Assembly (NCBI GenBank): GCA_037176845.1
Contig: JAYKXP010000011.1
Span: 434,001-498,000, forward strand
DNA from: Paramarasmius palmivorus
Lineage: Eukaryota; Basidiomycota; Agaricomycetes; Agaricales; Marasmiaceae
Reading direction: 5' to 3'
DNA length: 64,000 nucleotides
Part shown: piece after piece, positions 11,644-23,980 of the stretch
Layout: each line of letters starts with the position of its first letter
How positions within the stretch are numbered: position 1 is the stretch's first letter
Translations under genes and position numbers: made by a program
Notes under the pieces: model-generated
Database searches by the model: none
Seen by the model: the letters and a program-made list of their open reading frames with translations, nothing else
What the model was told of the DNA's origin: nothing

Positions 11644-13011
11644 CTAATATACGTACGGATAAACGCACCAGAATCCTTGGCTGTCATTTGAATCGTCTAC
11701 AAACCGAATAGCCCCTGTTCTTTCTTGGTGTACCGACATCGGTATTGTAGGGGACGTGGGCATGATACTTGCCCTCCATGTCGACCTTGCGTTTGCTCTA
11801 AAGCCTCTACACGTCCTCGCATCATCTGCTCGAACTCGGGCGTTGAATATCGCCAAGAGCGAGTTCGAATACAGTTTAGCAACGACCAGGCCTGGCGTAA
11901 GGTAGTAGTTCCGATCCGGGTAAAAGTGGTAGAGAATAACTGGGAGGATATCCATGACAGCTATAGGTTACGGCCCCGAGCATTCATAAGTAAACTGCGC
12001 CTAGAAACGGGTGTAGCATTCCATACCTATAAGGCTATTGGTCTCCATTGCGAGTAGCTTGAATCGCCTGACCACATCTCGTGTCTCCTTGAATGATGTG
12101 TCATACGACGAAAGCTGTATGTAGCTGAGCGAAAAGAAGGGGGATTCTTTGGTCTCATAACTCACGGCATGCACCGTTGTTAGCGCAATGAGGATATCTG
12201 CAGCTGCAGCGCAGGCTAACCACACCTATGGCGGAAATTAGACACTGATGCGCCCTGACGGCTGGGTTTCATACTCACGTGCGGGAACCCAATGTCAATC
12301 TCTTGTGAAAAGGCAGGAGCGCGCTTGGTAGCTACAGCTGTACCAATGGCTCCAACGAGCTGAGCAATAGAGAACTGTGAATTGTCGATTCAGCGAACTT
12401 GTCTATTACTCCATTTCGCGCGACCAACCAGGACGATGATCCCAGGTATCACCTTGTTCTTGGGCCGGAGGACACGGATCCGATTGGCGAAAAACACCTG
12501 GTACAGTAGCGCAACTATTAACAAATGAGCCCAAGGAGAGAAAGATCAAAGTGCTTGCGAACCTATCCCATCAACAATGCAAGCGTTCAGCCAACTGTTT
12601 TGTGAGTTATTGATCGAAGCGGGATCCGAGAACCCGAACACGAATTGTTGGAAAGCATCGCAGGTTAGTGAGATCGTCTGTGCTGTCTCCAGGACATATA
12701 TGGTGTAAACAAGCGCTTGAGGGATTCTTCTGTCTTCCGGGAACGATATCCAGTACGCGTCTTTTGGGCTCTCCATGTCAACGACGGATACGAGTAAAGA
12801 AGATGATGACGTACAAACTTGTACAGACAGAGCCCCATATAAACCCCAATTCAACATATACCCCAGAAGCTATATTAGATGGATTGAGAAACTTGTTCGA
12901 TGTACTGCTATTCGCGACTCGTACCAAAGGTCCGGCCCTGCAAAGATGTTGTCAGCGTTGGCGTCTATTTCAACACTCGAGCACCTACTCACAAATGCGA
13001 AACGTCGGACA
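11644..13011 (-). CDS. DUF6534-type multi-pass membrane protein (copy A)
   Basis: Nine exons: 13011-12992, 12937-12925, 12869-12815, 12760-12563, 12514-12429, 12359-12279, 12225-12166, 12114-12027, 11960-11644 (305 aa). The protein starts MSDVSHLAGPL and continues LLGYMLNWGLYGALSVQVY, the characteristic first membrane segment of the mushroom DUF6534 family. Later landmarks are FPEDRRIPQALVY, ETAQTISLTCDAFQQF, ADILIALTTVHA and VAKLYSNSLLAIFNARV. About seven hydrophobic segments are expected, with a cytosolic tail. The family is expanded in agaricomycetes and has no known function; a 7TM receptor or sensor role has been guessed only from topology. Exon 2 is a 13-nt micro-exon shared with copies B-D. 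Exon 6 is 81 nt, versus 102 nt in the other copies. Confidence 0.85.
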
Positions 13012-14127
13012 TGGCAGAACGAGGCAAACGCGATACAGAAGGTGCAAGAAACTCTGACGGGTATACGGCGTCGTGTATTTAAGCGCAGGGTCGTTGTTAT
13101 GCTCTTTTATCTCCATACATATCTGACAGTAGAAATTGAGGGAATGAGAGAAGACAATGACTCGGAAGACTCTTACCTCCTAAGAAAGGATGAAGTTGCT
13201 TCGACGATTCAATCCTGAGGCCGAGAATGCGGCTCTCGCTACGGTTGTTGCAATCGAAGTAGTGAATAAATGTTCCGATCCATGAATGGCGGCCTTTTCA
13301 TGTCCGGCTCCCAGCAATTTTATCGTAGACGGAAACCCCCATTTCATTTGTAATGCTTTGACTTTAGCAGCAGCAATGGCCTCGGTTTGGGCATCTTAAT
13401 AGTTGGCCGGTTCCATAGTACCGATGCTTTCTACATTGTGATCAGTCTGGGCGTTGTCTATGGCAAAACTTGGCACGTACTATCAGTGTAGATATGCAGG
13501 GTATAGGCGTGTTTATGAGCTTGAGAATCCCAGTGTCCACTCGTATCGACAGGTCTTACTATGCTTATGGCCAGTAAACGTTAACCAAATCGTTAACCTA
13601 TTATCGGTTCATGAAAACAATTCCTTACCAAAGAAATATTTTTTTATCAAATGCCTATTCAATTTTCCAGTTGAGTAGATAGCTGAATGAGTCGATTTCT
13701 GAGCTGCCTTAGAAAATCTATGATGGTGGTAGAGAAAGGAAAAGGTAGCGGGTGTCACTGTCTGGCGCGCTGCCCGATCTCAGCGCAGCTTCCTCTCAAC
13801 CACCACCACCTTCCGTTCTACTAGGACTCATAACCTCTTTTCTGAATCACCGAACCTTAGCTCTCTGCTTGATCTTTCTCCAGCTCCTATCTCTATATCT
13901 AATGACACACAATCGCGTTTTCACCAACGTGGGCAATGTCGCTGGTCACAGCACACAGCACCGGTTTCGCGCGGTCTTCACCACCTTGAATGTCCCAAGA
14001 ACTGGATTCAAAGTATCATCGACGTATCACGGATGAAGGGGCTGCGATATTGCGAGGTCTGTCGTCTGAGTGTTTCTATCTACCGGTTTCTCATTGAACC
14101 ACGAGCAGATGCATTCAACCAAGGCAT
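13012..14127. other. Intergenic, 1.1 kb
   Basis: No gene I can support. An open stretch near 13752-14035 lacks an ATG. Its segment CPKNWIQSIIDVSRMKGLRYCE (14 kb) could be an upstream exon of the next gene, but the splice phases do not fit. Confidence 0.35.
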
Positions 14128-14933
14128 GACTCGACCCACCCGCGAGCAGAAGGAGCATCTCATAGGGAGAATCAATGTGCGTATTACCACTGGGTGTTTT
14201 ACACCTACAGATCAGCTAATGTTCCGAGGAGCAGGTTTTGCCAGGATGCGAAGGTTACACAGTAGGAAAATTGACCTCGCTATTTGGAGAATGGAGACAT
14301 AAGTCGGGCTTGACAGAACCTATACGTACGTTTCATCAAGGTTTTCTTGGTGAGCGTCCCAGTGGCTAACGGCTGTCGATAGACAAACGGATGATGCTAA
14401 GCCCCAGAAAGAATGATGGGACTTCCTCACCTACCGCTTCACTGGCGTCAGACCACATTGAAACCCTTCGTATTCTCTACGAAGGAACAACGCATGAGCC
14501 TCGCCAGGAGCTCGTTGATACCTGGGCCAGGTTGTTACGTGTCCCATCGGCGGAGGTTACTGCGTGGATACGTGCAGAACAGCTGCAAAGAGAGGCGAAG
14601 GAGCTACGCACAGAGCTATTGCTTGCGATGCACCATGATGTGGACGATGCCACTACCCGCGAGCCTGCTCCTCAGTCAACAGAGGAGTTTAATAAGATGT
14701 TTAGACCATATGGAGAGATGATGAAGACGTTTTTGGATTGGGTTGAACGGGAACCTTGTGAGGCCATCGGGGTTTCAGGTAATATTTTTTCCCGTGATTT
14801 CGAGATACCCACAGGTCTGACGCCTAGATTTCAGACTAGAGTATTTCTTTACATCTATATACCACGTGGGGACCACCAACTTAATGATTCCACATTTGTT
14901 CAAGTACGCGAGATTTTTGAGTCTTTTGTATGA
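14128..14933 (+). CDS. Hypothetical protein, possibly homeodomain-like
   Basis: Three exons join cleanly: 14128-14176 (starting MTRPTREQKEHLIGRIN), 14235-14325, and 14383 onward. The joined protein reads VLPGCEGYTVGKLTSLFGEW after the first intron, then HKRMMLSPRKNDG and LYEGTTHEPRQELVDTWARLL, then VTAWIRAEQLQREAKELRTE. The two helical segments resemble degenerate homeodomain/Myb-like helices, but no diagnostic W-F-x-N-x-R is present. The 3' end is uncertain: read straight through, the frame stops at 14933, while another exon (about 14906-14995, YARFLSLLYELECVE) is open and looks coding. Upstream exons may be missing. It could be a broken gene. Confidence 0.4.
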
Positions 14934-15419
14934 GTTGGAATGTGTGGAGACCATGATGAAGGCGCCCGAGATGAAGAAATACGACATCTTTCCACGTAAG
15001 TATTGTTTTTAGTTTTGAAGCTCGACGTCAGCGTTAACGCAAGCAAAGCAGAGCACAGACTTTTATCATACGGCGTGAGCACAAGACGGGAGAATCCTCG
15101 AGGAAGAAGAGATCTTCGACACAAGTATAGACGAGTTTTCGCAAATAGATGGTCATGTTGGCGAAGCTGACTCCTGCCGATGGACTTCCCCTCGAAGTTT
15201 TCCCGCTTGGCCACCTTCCATATTGACCTCGAATTGCAGAAGCGAAGCGGAACTAGTACCATCCGCAATACATCACGTCTTTGTTTTTCTGGCTGGGCGC
15301 CCTTCTGCTATGTAGCCAGTGAGTGTCATTTCATCTCATGATGACCGAGACCTTTCTCATCTAATCGCATCACATGGAGCCCTGGATAGGGAATCTTTTC
15401 GTGGATTTACATCTACATC

Positions 15420-15833
15420 ATGGTCACCAGACGTCATATTCATGCGGCCAACAGGGTTTCCTCGACGATGGATCTCTACCAAATTTATCCAGAAACCACC
15501 ATCAGTGGGACGTACTCAAGACACGTTAGATGGAGTGGGAAGCTCTCGAAAGCTGCGCACATGGATTGCCACGCCACTATGCAGTGGACCCGCAACTACC
15601 AACCAAATCTTAAATCATGGAAGGAACTCGGCGAACGAAGTACGTCGACGTAGAAGTCATTGATTTTGAATTCTCTGATTCATGCTCGCAGGACAAAATT
15701 GGGACCCGCGGATGCTTCAAGTGGGCATCGTGGTTGAAAGGTTGTTATATTGGGATCTTGAGCGAACTTCGGAGACCAAATCTACGATGCTGGGTGGAGC
15801 AGTATCTCACTCTGCCCTGGTTCACCGTACATA
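15420..15833 (+). CDS. Hypothetical protein, weakly supported
   Basis: An ATG-initiated frame at 15420 runs to a possible donor at about 15641. It joins at about 15692 (GACAAAATTGG) to continue as RQNWDPRMLQVGIVVERLLY and ending near 15833 (HRTY-stop). The composition looks coding but I recognise no family and the 5' end is arbitrary. It may belong to the same decayed locus as the 14.1 kb gene. Confidence 0.25.
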
Positions 15834-16444
15834 CTAATAATTTACTCCAACAAGATTCTCGGGTACAAACGTTTGATCTGATTAGTCGTCCATATTCAGG
15901 AACTAGAAAGGAGCACCACCTATTCTTTTATTTTTCTTCGCGCCACTGCAGTGCTAGTCCCAAAAACATATGCAAGTACGTCTCGTACCTTCGGTGTTCT
16001 CCGCCATGGATCTGAACCGTTCTCATTTTACAGTTCATGCGTTGTTCTCCTGTTTTCTCATCCTCAAGGTTCTTGAATACGTTCGCCGGCCATCGCACTT
16101 GTTTCGTTGCCATGGTTCTGCGTACCAGCTCATCCCTAAGCCCAGATTCTGACATCACTCTTCTGTTCCAATTCAACTACATGTTTCCCGCGTTTTTTTC
16201 TTGACCCAAGGAGATGGGTACGGTGCCTTTAGGGTTTACCAATAGAGTTTTGAATTCCGATGGCTTTCTCGTAAGTGCGGCTACATTTTATCAACGTTGG
16301 CGTTGTTTTCACTGAACGCAATCCAAGCCCACATCGTGCCATATTTTGCAATATTTTCCAAGTCTCCACTAATTCCTCAAATCCATGATGCTTTCATGAC
16401 GTTTGGATCGCACAGGAAAGCACGGCCATTCAGTTCTATAGGCG
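15834..16444. other. Intergenic
   Basis: No supported feature until the promoter of the SC15-like gene. Confidence 0.4.
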
Positions 16445-16451
16445 TATAAAA
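16445..16451 (+). promoter_or_regulatory. TATA box of the SC15-like gene
   Basis: TATAAAA lies 62 bp before the ATG at 16513, the spacing expected for a highly expressed fungal gene. Confidence 0.6.
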
Positions 16452-16512
16452 GCTGAAGAAAGAGACCAAAGACCTCAGAACCTTACACAAACTCGATCCG
16501 AGAATCAGCAAA

Positions 16513-17218
16513 ATGTTCTTCTCAAAGCTCTTTGCCGCCTTCACCGTCGCGTCCTTTGGCTTCGTTGCTGCCAACCCTGTTGCACACGAGGTTGCTAAGC
16601 GCGACAACGCGGATATCCAAGAGGTCCTCAACACTCTGAAGGGCTCCACCGACGAAATTTTGCCCCAAATCAGTGAGCTGCCTTTATATTTCCTGTCTCT
16701 GCGATCAGAGTAGCTCAACTGGTCTATAACAGAGGACCTGTCTGATAGCGGCAACGCTACGGAAGACAACCTGACTCCCCTCTTCACCCAGCTCACTACG
16801 GCTTTGGACACCGCCACCGCTTCTCTGGGTGACCTTGAGCCTTCTAGTAGCAGGAAAAGGCAATCCGATGACGATATTGCTAACCTCGTTGCGGGCATTG
16901 TCACCGTGAGTATGCATTGTGCTTACTGCTTTTCAACTCGCTCAAGAAATCGTTCAGGACATCAGCGACTCCGTGTCTGGTATCACTGATGTAGCTGCTA
17001 TCGCAGCCCTCTTCCCCGGACTTGATGCGTCGCTCGCTCAGGTTTTGAAAGGACTGGAGACTTTGCTTGCTGGCGTTCTGAATCTTGTTGCCACATTGTA
17101 AGCTTGAGTTGATTGCGACCTTGTCCCCGGTTTCTGACTTGTTTTTAGGCTTGTCGACGTCGCTGCCTTACTTAGGCGCTTGGCGTTTGGTCTAACTTTG
17201 GCCGCCCTTGGACTGTAA
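16513..17218 (+). CDS. SC15-like small secreted protein
   Basis: Exons: 16513-16672, 16733-16905, 16958-17097, 17149-17218 (180 aa). A signal peptide is evident (MFFSKLFAAFTVASFGFVAA, cleavage near residue 20). The mature part has no cysteine and consists of amphipathic stretches: DIQEVLNTLKGSTDEILPQI, NLTPLFTQLTTALDTATASL, and hydrophobic Val/Leu/Ala-rich helices to the end. This resembles Schizophyllum SC15, a secreted protein that promotes aerial hyphae and attachment and can partly replace hydrophobin. The assignment rests on composition, length and the LKGSTDEILPQI-type opening; another aggregate-forming secreted protein is possible. It has a clear TATA box. Confidence 0.65.
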
Positions 17219-17891
17219 ACGTAGCATACCCATAACACACCAATATACGGACATTAAGAATCGCAATCTTTTCCAACGAACTCTTAACTATTTCTTAAAT
17301 TCCACTCTTGTTGACCATTAAAGTACTGTAGTCATACAAGCGCGACTTCTGTTGATTAGTACTGCAAATAAAGATGTAATGCATTATTTTGTTGGTGCCG
17401 TAGTCGTCGATGGGTACGTTGTACATAGATCAGCCCTTTGTCTCAGGCATTGGGATTCTTAAAGCACAAGTGCTTACTTCAACTAAGCTGAGCCTAGAGA
17501 CTGATGAGTCTTAGTCATTGTACTGGTGGGCAGACTCGAGCCTGTTGTCCTGCACGACAAAACTTTGATCATTGAGAGGGATCACTGGGAAGTCAAAAGT
17601 AACGACCGCTGAGGTAGATACAACACTCGATTACGTAGTGGTATGCAAGCTGGATACAAGACCACAATGGTATAATAAAAACCGAGGATATGCTATATAC
17701 GCGTCTCAACGACTAGAGAGCTAAATATCTATGTAAAAAGTACTGGGTAAATGCAGAGCAAGTGCAAAGTGTCTGGGGGTACTTGGACCGAGTGCGAAGA
17801 TTAAGCTACAATACAGTGAAACTGAATGCTAAATGTTCATTAAGAAGTTCGTGGCAAGAAAGAAAATGATCCTAATGGATGATCAAAACAG
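17219..17891. other. Intergenic, convergent 3' ends
   Basis: No supported feature seen between the SC15-like gene (+) and the membrane-protein gene (-). Confidence 0.5.
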
Positions 17892-20800
17892 TCACCGAGT
17901 TTGAAGGGCTTCTCTGCTCGTTTGCGCTCGTTTTTGGAGTACAGACAGAACGGGAAGGACGTCATTGAGGAAATCGTTCTGAGGCTGCGACTCTGGCGTT
18001 TCGGAACACATGCTTGATTCCTCGCTTCTTGTGAGTTTGCTGAAAGTGATCTATATAGAAAAACTTCAGTGAGCAGAACCGAGTCTAAAGATTGTTGAGA
18101 AACGAACCTCGTCATCGAACGGATTCACATTCGAGGTGATCGGCATGGAGTAATCAACGTGATCCAGTAAGCTACTAAAGCTATCGTGGGTGCTGAAACT
18201 AGGTCGCTGAGGATCATCGAGGCCACCGCTACGACTCTGAGCATAGGCAGGGTCGGCGAGAAGACCCTCCGCATGGAAAGAGTCGTCTGTGAGTGCAGGA
18301 GAGGCAACAGCTGGGATAGGCGGGAGACTAGGGGCTTTCGAAGGCCCAGAGCGTTGCCCCAAACTGGAAAGTGTACCGGTCCATTGCGGTCTGAGGGGTG
18401 GATTGAGTAGCGAGGAGGCGGAATTACGAGGAGATTGAGCAGATATCAGAGAAACCTGAGACATGAGTGATGGTGTATTTTCGTCCTCAAAGGGATCGGA
18501 TGCCTGATAAACGATATCTTGAGTCGAAGCCCGACCACCACGCATCCGACTAGGTAGATCATCTTCCATCTCGACTTCCCGCCAGCCACACTGCTGATCA
18601 GAGCTGTTGAATCGTATGGGTCCACTTTCGTGCGATGATGCACTACTTGTTCTTGAAGATCGAGAACTGTTCTGCCAGTATGAATTACGGGCAGCTTCAG
18701 TACTGAAGCTGTCGGCGAAAGGAGAAATCACGGGTATAGTGCCACTACTTTCTGGTATGGAAATGCTTGACATCGAGAAGCGCCCATCCAAGGGTGTTGG
18801 CTCCGCCGACAAGGATATTAGCGACGCCGTACGCGGCCCACTTTGTGATGAAGAAGTGTCAGAGAACCTGCTAGTGACGATCTGTGGAGTGATGGGATCT
18901 GTGTCAAAGGACAACAGACTAGTGGTAAACTGCATCGTATCCCGCGACGATTCGGTACTACGGCCTACGGAGCTGATTTCGACGTCCAATGGGGGCCTGA
19001 TCCCTTCCTCGGCACTTCCATAACTATTGGCCCTCATGAGGGGAGTTGGAATACTGGGTCTGGAGCCCTCCCTCTCCGTCATGGCGTTCATAGGCGTCTG
19101 TCCAGCAAGCACCTGTACATCATCTTCGTGATCATCATCGCCGACCTCAGTAACCAAAGGAGGTCGCCATTCCCATGAACCTTCCACAGGTAACGAATGT
19201 CCGCGGATAAGTACAGGTCCGGTCACAACGTCCCCAATTGGTGATGGATTGTGACGCCGCCCTACAACCTGTCGTCTGCGCCGCCTGCATACCCATATGC
19301 CGATAGCGATAGCGATGAGGAGAAGGATGCCTGCAACTATGCTCAGGCCCAAGATGGGTCCTTTATTTCTTTCGAACCTAGACACCCATCTCAGCACACT
19401 GCTAATGCCACTTTCTCAAAAGAACTCACTCGTTTGGCTGAACGGAATATGTAGGCGTTATTGTGCCTACTACCGTGCTCGTTTTCGTAGGACTGACGGT
19501 CACGCTACCATCGGAGTTCGTCTTCGTCGTAAACTCAGTTGTCACGTATGTTACGACAGTTTCCGAAGGCGCATTTATGCGTTCGGGCGCAGACTGAGTG
19601 AGAATGGCGAACTCAGAGACATTTGCTTCAGTATGAGGGTCTATAGTCTCCCGAACCGCTGATCCGGAAACTGTGAGCGTCCCACTAGATGTAAAGAGTC
19701 AATGATTATGCTTACAAGTTCTTGAGTTGAGGACTTACCCTTCGGTGATACCTGATCCTATAGTCAGAGTTCCCCCAGTGCCGGGAGCAGAAATAGCAGT
19801 AGAGACGGGAGCACCAGTAGATGCATCAACGCTCGTAAGCACCACGGAGGTTGGCTGTTCACTGGCAGTCGGAGACGTCGTGGCCGCTGTTTGCTGAGCT
19901 ACATCTCCTGACGTAGTCGTAGCTCCCCGTGGGGTAGATGTATTCATTGGTGACGACGTAGATACTGGCACTGACTCGAGTCCAGTATCAGTGGGAACGG
20001 TAGTGGTACCCGAGGGCGGTGTAGTGCTACCTCCCGTGGAAGTGGAATCCACGGTCTCTACGGTTCCAGGATCGGTAGGCTCTGTGATAGTAGTTTCCGT
20101 AGGAGGCGACGTAGTAGGATCTGTAGAAGTGGTGGGATCCGTAGATACGACCGTGGAACCTGTAGGGTCTGTCGTGGTTGCTGTATCCACAGTAGCGGGA
20201 TCTGTAGACTCTGTGGTGAGCGTATCCGTAGGTGGTATCGTAGTAGAATCCGTAGGTGGCGCAGTACTAGGTTCGGTGGGGTCTGCAGTGGACTCCGTGA
20301 GGATGGTCGTGGTGGGATCCGTGGGCGGGACATTAGTTGTACCTGTAGGCGGTATGGTGCTAGGATCGGTAGAAGACGCAATAGTGGGATCCGTAGTTGG
20401 ATCAGACGGAGGTAATGATGTTGGCTGCGATGTGGCGGAAGTAGGATCTGCAGGAGGCGAATCTACAGATGTCTGTGTCGTGGGGTCGACAGGCGCGGTT
20501 GTAGTGACCTCCGTGGGCACCGCAGATGGTGTAATAGAAGTAGGATCAGCTTCCGTACTGTCCGCCGAGGTAGAGGAATTGGGTGTAGAGTTGGATACAT
20601 CAGTAGGTACAACAGTTTCTGATTCCACTAGTGAGGTATTAGTCGAAGATGAAGCATCATTAGAAGAAAGTCCGGTGGTAGGAGATGAAGGAGTGGATGC
20701 TGTATCAGATACAGGACTTGTAGGAGGCGCGGATTGTGGTTCCGTGGGGGAAGAATTAATGGTTTCTGTTTGGGTAGTTGTGTTAAAAGTTTCTGTTTGC

Positions 20801-20994
20801 GAGGTATCTTGTTCTGTGGTCGAGGTAGGCGTAATGATTTCAGTGGTCGTGGTAGAGGACGTTTCTGAGGCCGTGTCAATTGACGCGGAAGAGAAATTCG
20901 TGGGCTCTCCAGAAAAAACCGAGCTCTCACTAAACGATCCACGAGTAAGAAAAAACAGAGCCGAGACCGATAATCTAGGTACTCACCTACTCAT
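17892..20994 (-). CDS. Single-pass membrane protein with Thr/Pro repeat ectodomain
   Basis: Five exons: 20994-20987 (8 nt), 20929-19739, 19684-19430, 19377-18108, 18050-17892 (960 aa). Residues about 1-480 are Ser/Thr/Pro-rich, with many degenerate repeats of the TDPTT and PPTDPTT type that are likely heavily O-mannosylated. Residues 493-515 form one strong membrane helix (LGLSIVAGILLLIAIAIGIW) followed by CRRRRR, fixing the C-terminus in the cytosol. The cytosolic part is about 440 residues, Ser-rich and acidic in places, with NPFDDE near the last intron. The layout recalls fungal cell-wall stress sensors of the Wsc/Mid2 type, but there is no WSC cysteine domain. With the 8-nt first exon no signal peptide is encoded, so either insertion uses the membrane helix or the true start is upstream. 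Function is inferred only from layout. Confidence 0.75.
19990..20560 (-). repeat. Degenerate coding repeats (TDPTT-type)
   Basis: Tandem, imperfect units of roughly 36-39 bp within the ectodomain exon, each with a GGATC-C-GTAG-like core on the plus strand. They encode alternating PTD/TDPTT blocks. The bias also creates a long antisense open frame. Confidence 0.7.
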
Positions 20995-23980
20995 AATCCA
21001 CCACTATTTTTCTAACAAAAGCGTTCCAGTCCGATTCTTGACGCCAGAGCGAGCTGGCGTCGAATTAAAAGACTACGTCTCGGTTAGTGAAAGGGTAGAG
21101 GAAGTGGCATGGACGGAGTAAACCACACACCCATGTCTTTTTGTCACTCTAACACATGGGAGAGGAGCTGGAGCTAGCGGGGCTGATAAATGATAGATAT
21201 GACGGAATTTGACCAATTAGAGTCCAGCATTCTCGCGTGGGTATGCGGAATGTTCCCAATTCCGTGGACGTTGCGCTCAGATGTTGATGTGGAGTGGTGA
21301 CGAAGAGACCACGGGTAAAGCTACAAGCGAAACAAGGCTTGTACCCGTCGGCTATCTAGATTCGCAAACTTCCCGCCAAGGTCTAATCAGGTCTAATCCA
21401 GGAACGGAAGCGCCAAAGCGCTCCAGAGCATTAGAAAGAATCCCGCTTTTCAGAACTATCTTTCACTTACGACTTCAAAATGAAGCAAAGCATGGAAGAT
21501 TGCGAGTCACCCCTGTCAACTGTGGAGAAAATAAGACTTCTGTGCTATGTCCGCGACCCTGCAGTCCATGCGAACCTGTGCAGAGTCAATCACACCGACC
21601 ATCAGAACTTGAGATCACCCGACCAAGCATGTTTTGTTGCATACCTCGTACTAAAAAAAGACCGCTGAATTTTTTGCTCCGCTCACAGAAGAATTCGGTT
21701 TTCTCCCCTCCGAATTCCCAATTCTTTGTGTCTGTGCAAGAAATGAGTATCAATGATTTTCCCTGTGTCACCGTCCTACGTACCTCTATTTTTTTCTTTC
21801 TGTAGACGGACGACGGAGGCAGTAATGATAACAGGAATTTGAAAATCTTCGGTTCTCGTGTTCCGATTGCACTATATGGAGCTGATTCTTCCCATCTCGA
21901 CAATCCAGAACACACAAGGGCCAGTTCACCCCGTCTTGGCCTATCGTTACTTAGCAACTTCGAGCCTTGAACACCTTTAAACGGAGGTTAACGAGCCTCC
22001 AAAATGAAAGGATCAAAACAGAAAACTGAGACCGTTCGGAGCGACTGTTGGTTTACGACGAACACTTGGATGTCTGTGGCGCAGAAGGTACAGAGAGGCA
22101 CAGGACCTGCAAATCCTAGGAACCAAAGAAGAACCGATAGCTCCACTGCAAAGTCGATCGTGTCATCGTCACAGCCCGCAGGAACCATGGAGCTGAAACG
22201 TATCCTGACCCCCAAGCTACGCGAAGCTCCACTTGCCACTTTACAACGTCGTGGGCGCTAACTGCCTGCAGACGAGGAAGAGGGCTTTCCCTTCGGCAGG
22301 GTATATCACTGCAAATTCGATGGTAGAGTGACCAGCAATCGCAACGCAACGATACGGTAGCGGTGGAGCCAAAGACATCGTCTAAAGTCGAGGGTGACCG
22401 CCAACGAGTACGTAACCGACTTTTGCGGATTCCAAAAGACTGGATCTTGAATTGATTTGGGTTCGCCAACTTCAGTATAGACTAGATGCCAGCGACCTTT
22501 CTGTAGATCAAAGACGGGTGTGTCAGCCCAGAAGTTGGTGATGTTATTGAACGGTTATTCGACATACAAAAGTAATACGGTGGGGAGTAACATTCACGAG
22601 TCTTTGAATTGAAAGAGTTCTTGGAGATACATATCAGCCATTCTATCCCGTCAGCGAGAAGACCAAAGGGACCCACGTTGTCCACCATCTACCGGGAGCT
22701 ATCATTGGTGCGCTCATACCGGATACTGTGAAATCCTCCGTGAAGTTTCATATCAGACTTGTAGTAAACACATGGACTCGCCATTCTAGGGAACAGATCG
22801 AAGTCGTTCAGACCAATCCATATGCAGTTGAAGTCAGGCCTGACAGCCAAGTAGCTCTAAGTTACCGGAATAGGTACGGCTTCTGGTCATATTCACTCAA
22901 TGACGAAGAATTTCAAGGAGACGTGGGCCAAGTGTGCCTAACGAATAACTGAGTTCTAACATGACCATCAGGAAGAAATGGGAAGCTCACAAGACCATTA
23001 GAAGCCATGACGCGTTAACATTCCAGTAATTTATCGAAAAGCGACTCTCCTGTTGTCCCCTGTAGAATGATTCGATTGGGGAGATAGAGATAAGAGCAGC
23101 GATGGATCCTATTAAGAGAGAAAGGTCTTGCGCAAAACCGATATATAGAATCGATGAATGTCGGAGGCGAGGTACATGCAATTTCTTGTCATGTAGAAGC
23201 AGTAAATAGCTGTATCATATGGTAGAAAAGGAGACTTACTGCACACGTAGGTACCTAGACAGCGCGACTTGACCGGATATTGAACTTCTTTTTGCGACTA
23301 AAATCATGCTAGAATTGAAAACGTTTTCGGTGGCAATGCGGTGGTGATTCTGTTCTACAGTGTTTATGGGCCTGTTCATAGTTCGCTGGTCTGCTCCATT
23401 AGGTTAACATCTTTCAAAACACTACAGGATGCAAGGCATAGTCTTGCCACGTCCCAAAAATAGTTTGGATCTCCCCCAGTCTGAGTCCCTTGCCGTTCTT
23501 GATTTCGACAAGGAGGCCACGAGGCAGCGAGTCAATGGACGAGAGATAAGACGACAGTCGGCCCAGTGTGGTGGTGGACGGACAAGGAAGGTTGATATCA
23601 GCGTCGGCGTTTATTCGACAACGTGTGACATGACACGGGCAATGTAACTGTTCGTTCCTCGCATTCGTTCCTTTTTCCGTTACCACCACCACACACTGCC
23701 AGCTGGCATTAGGAGACTTTGTAGAGGTGAGAGTTAACTTCTTGCTGAAATTGCAGTGATTCTGATATGTTTAAGCCTAGACGAGTTCGTTAACGAAACT
23801 GGGAGAAGAAGTGTGAAAAGGGCTGCCAGAGTGCGTTTCTATTTTTTCCGCTGACTGATGATAAACTCAAGCTGCAAATGATAAGTACCCTATCTTCGTA
23901 GACGAACCAAAGGCACCAGAAGACGCACTCGAAGACTTGCCCGGTAACTTGGACCTCCGAACGGATCATTGGCGACAAGT
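20995..23980. other. Gene-poor region, 3 kb
   Basis: No convincing gene. On the minus strand, 22680-22870 is open for about 60 codons after a possible acceptor (SYLAVRPDFN, IWIGLNDFDLFPRM). Another open stretch spans 22995-23180 (LLIGSIAALISISPIE). I could not join them into a gene; they may be fragments of a decayed one. Confidence 0.4.

Noticed and set aside
19991..21121. 376-codon open frame on the plus strand (Gly/Ser/Val-rich).
   Set aside because: It is the antisense shadow of the Thr/Pro repeat exon; repeat bias removes stops on both strands and it lacks any independent support.
23969..23980. Earlier start for the SGNH-like gene at 23969.
   Set aside because: That codon is TTG; the first ATG in frame is 23981.
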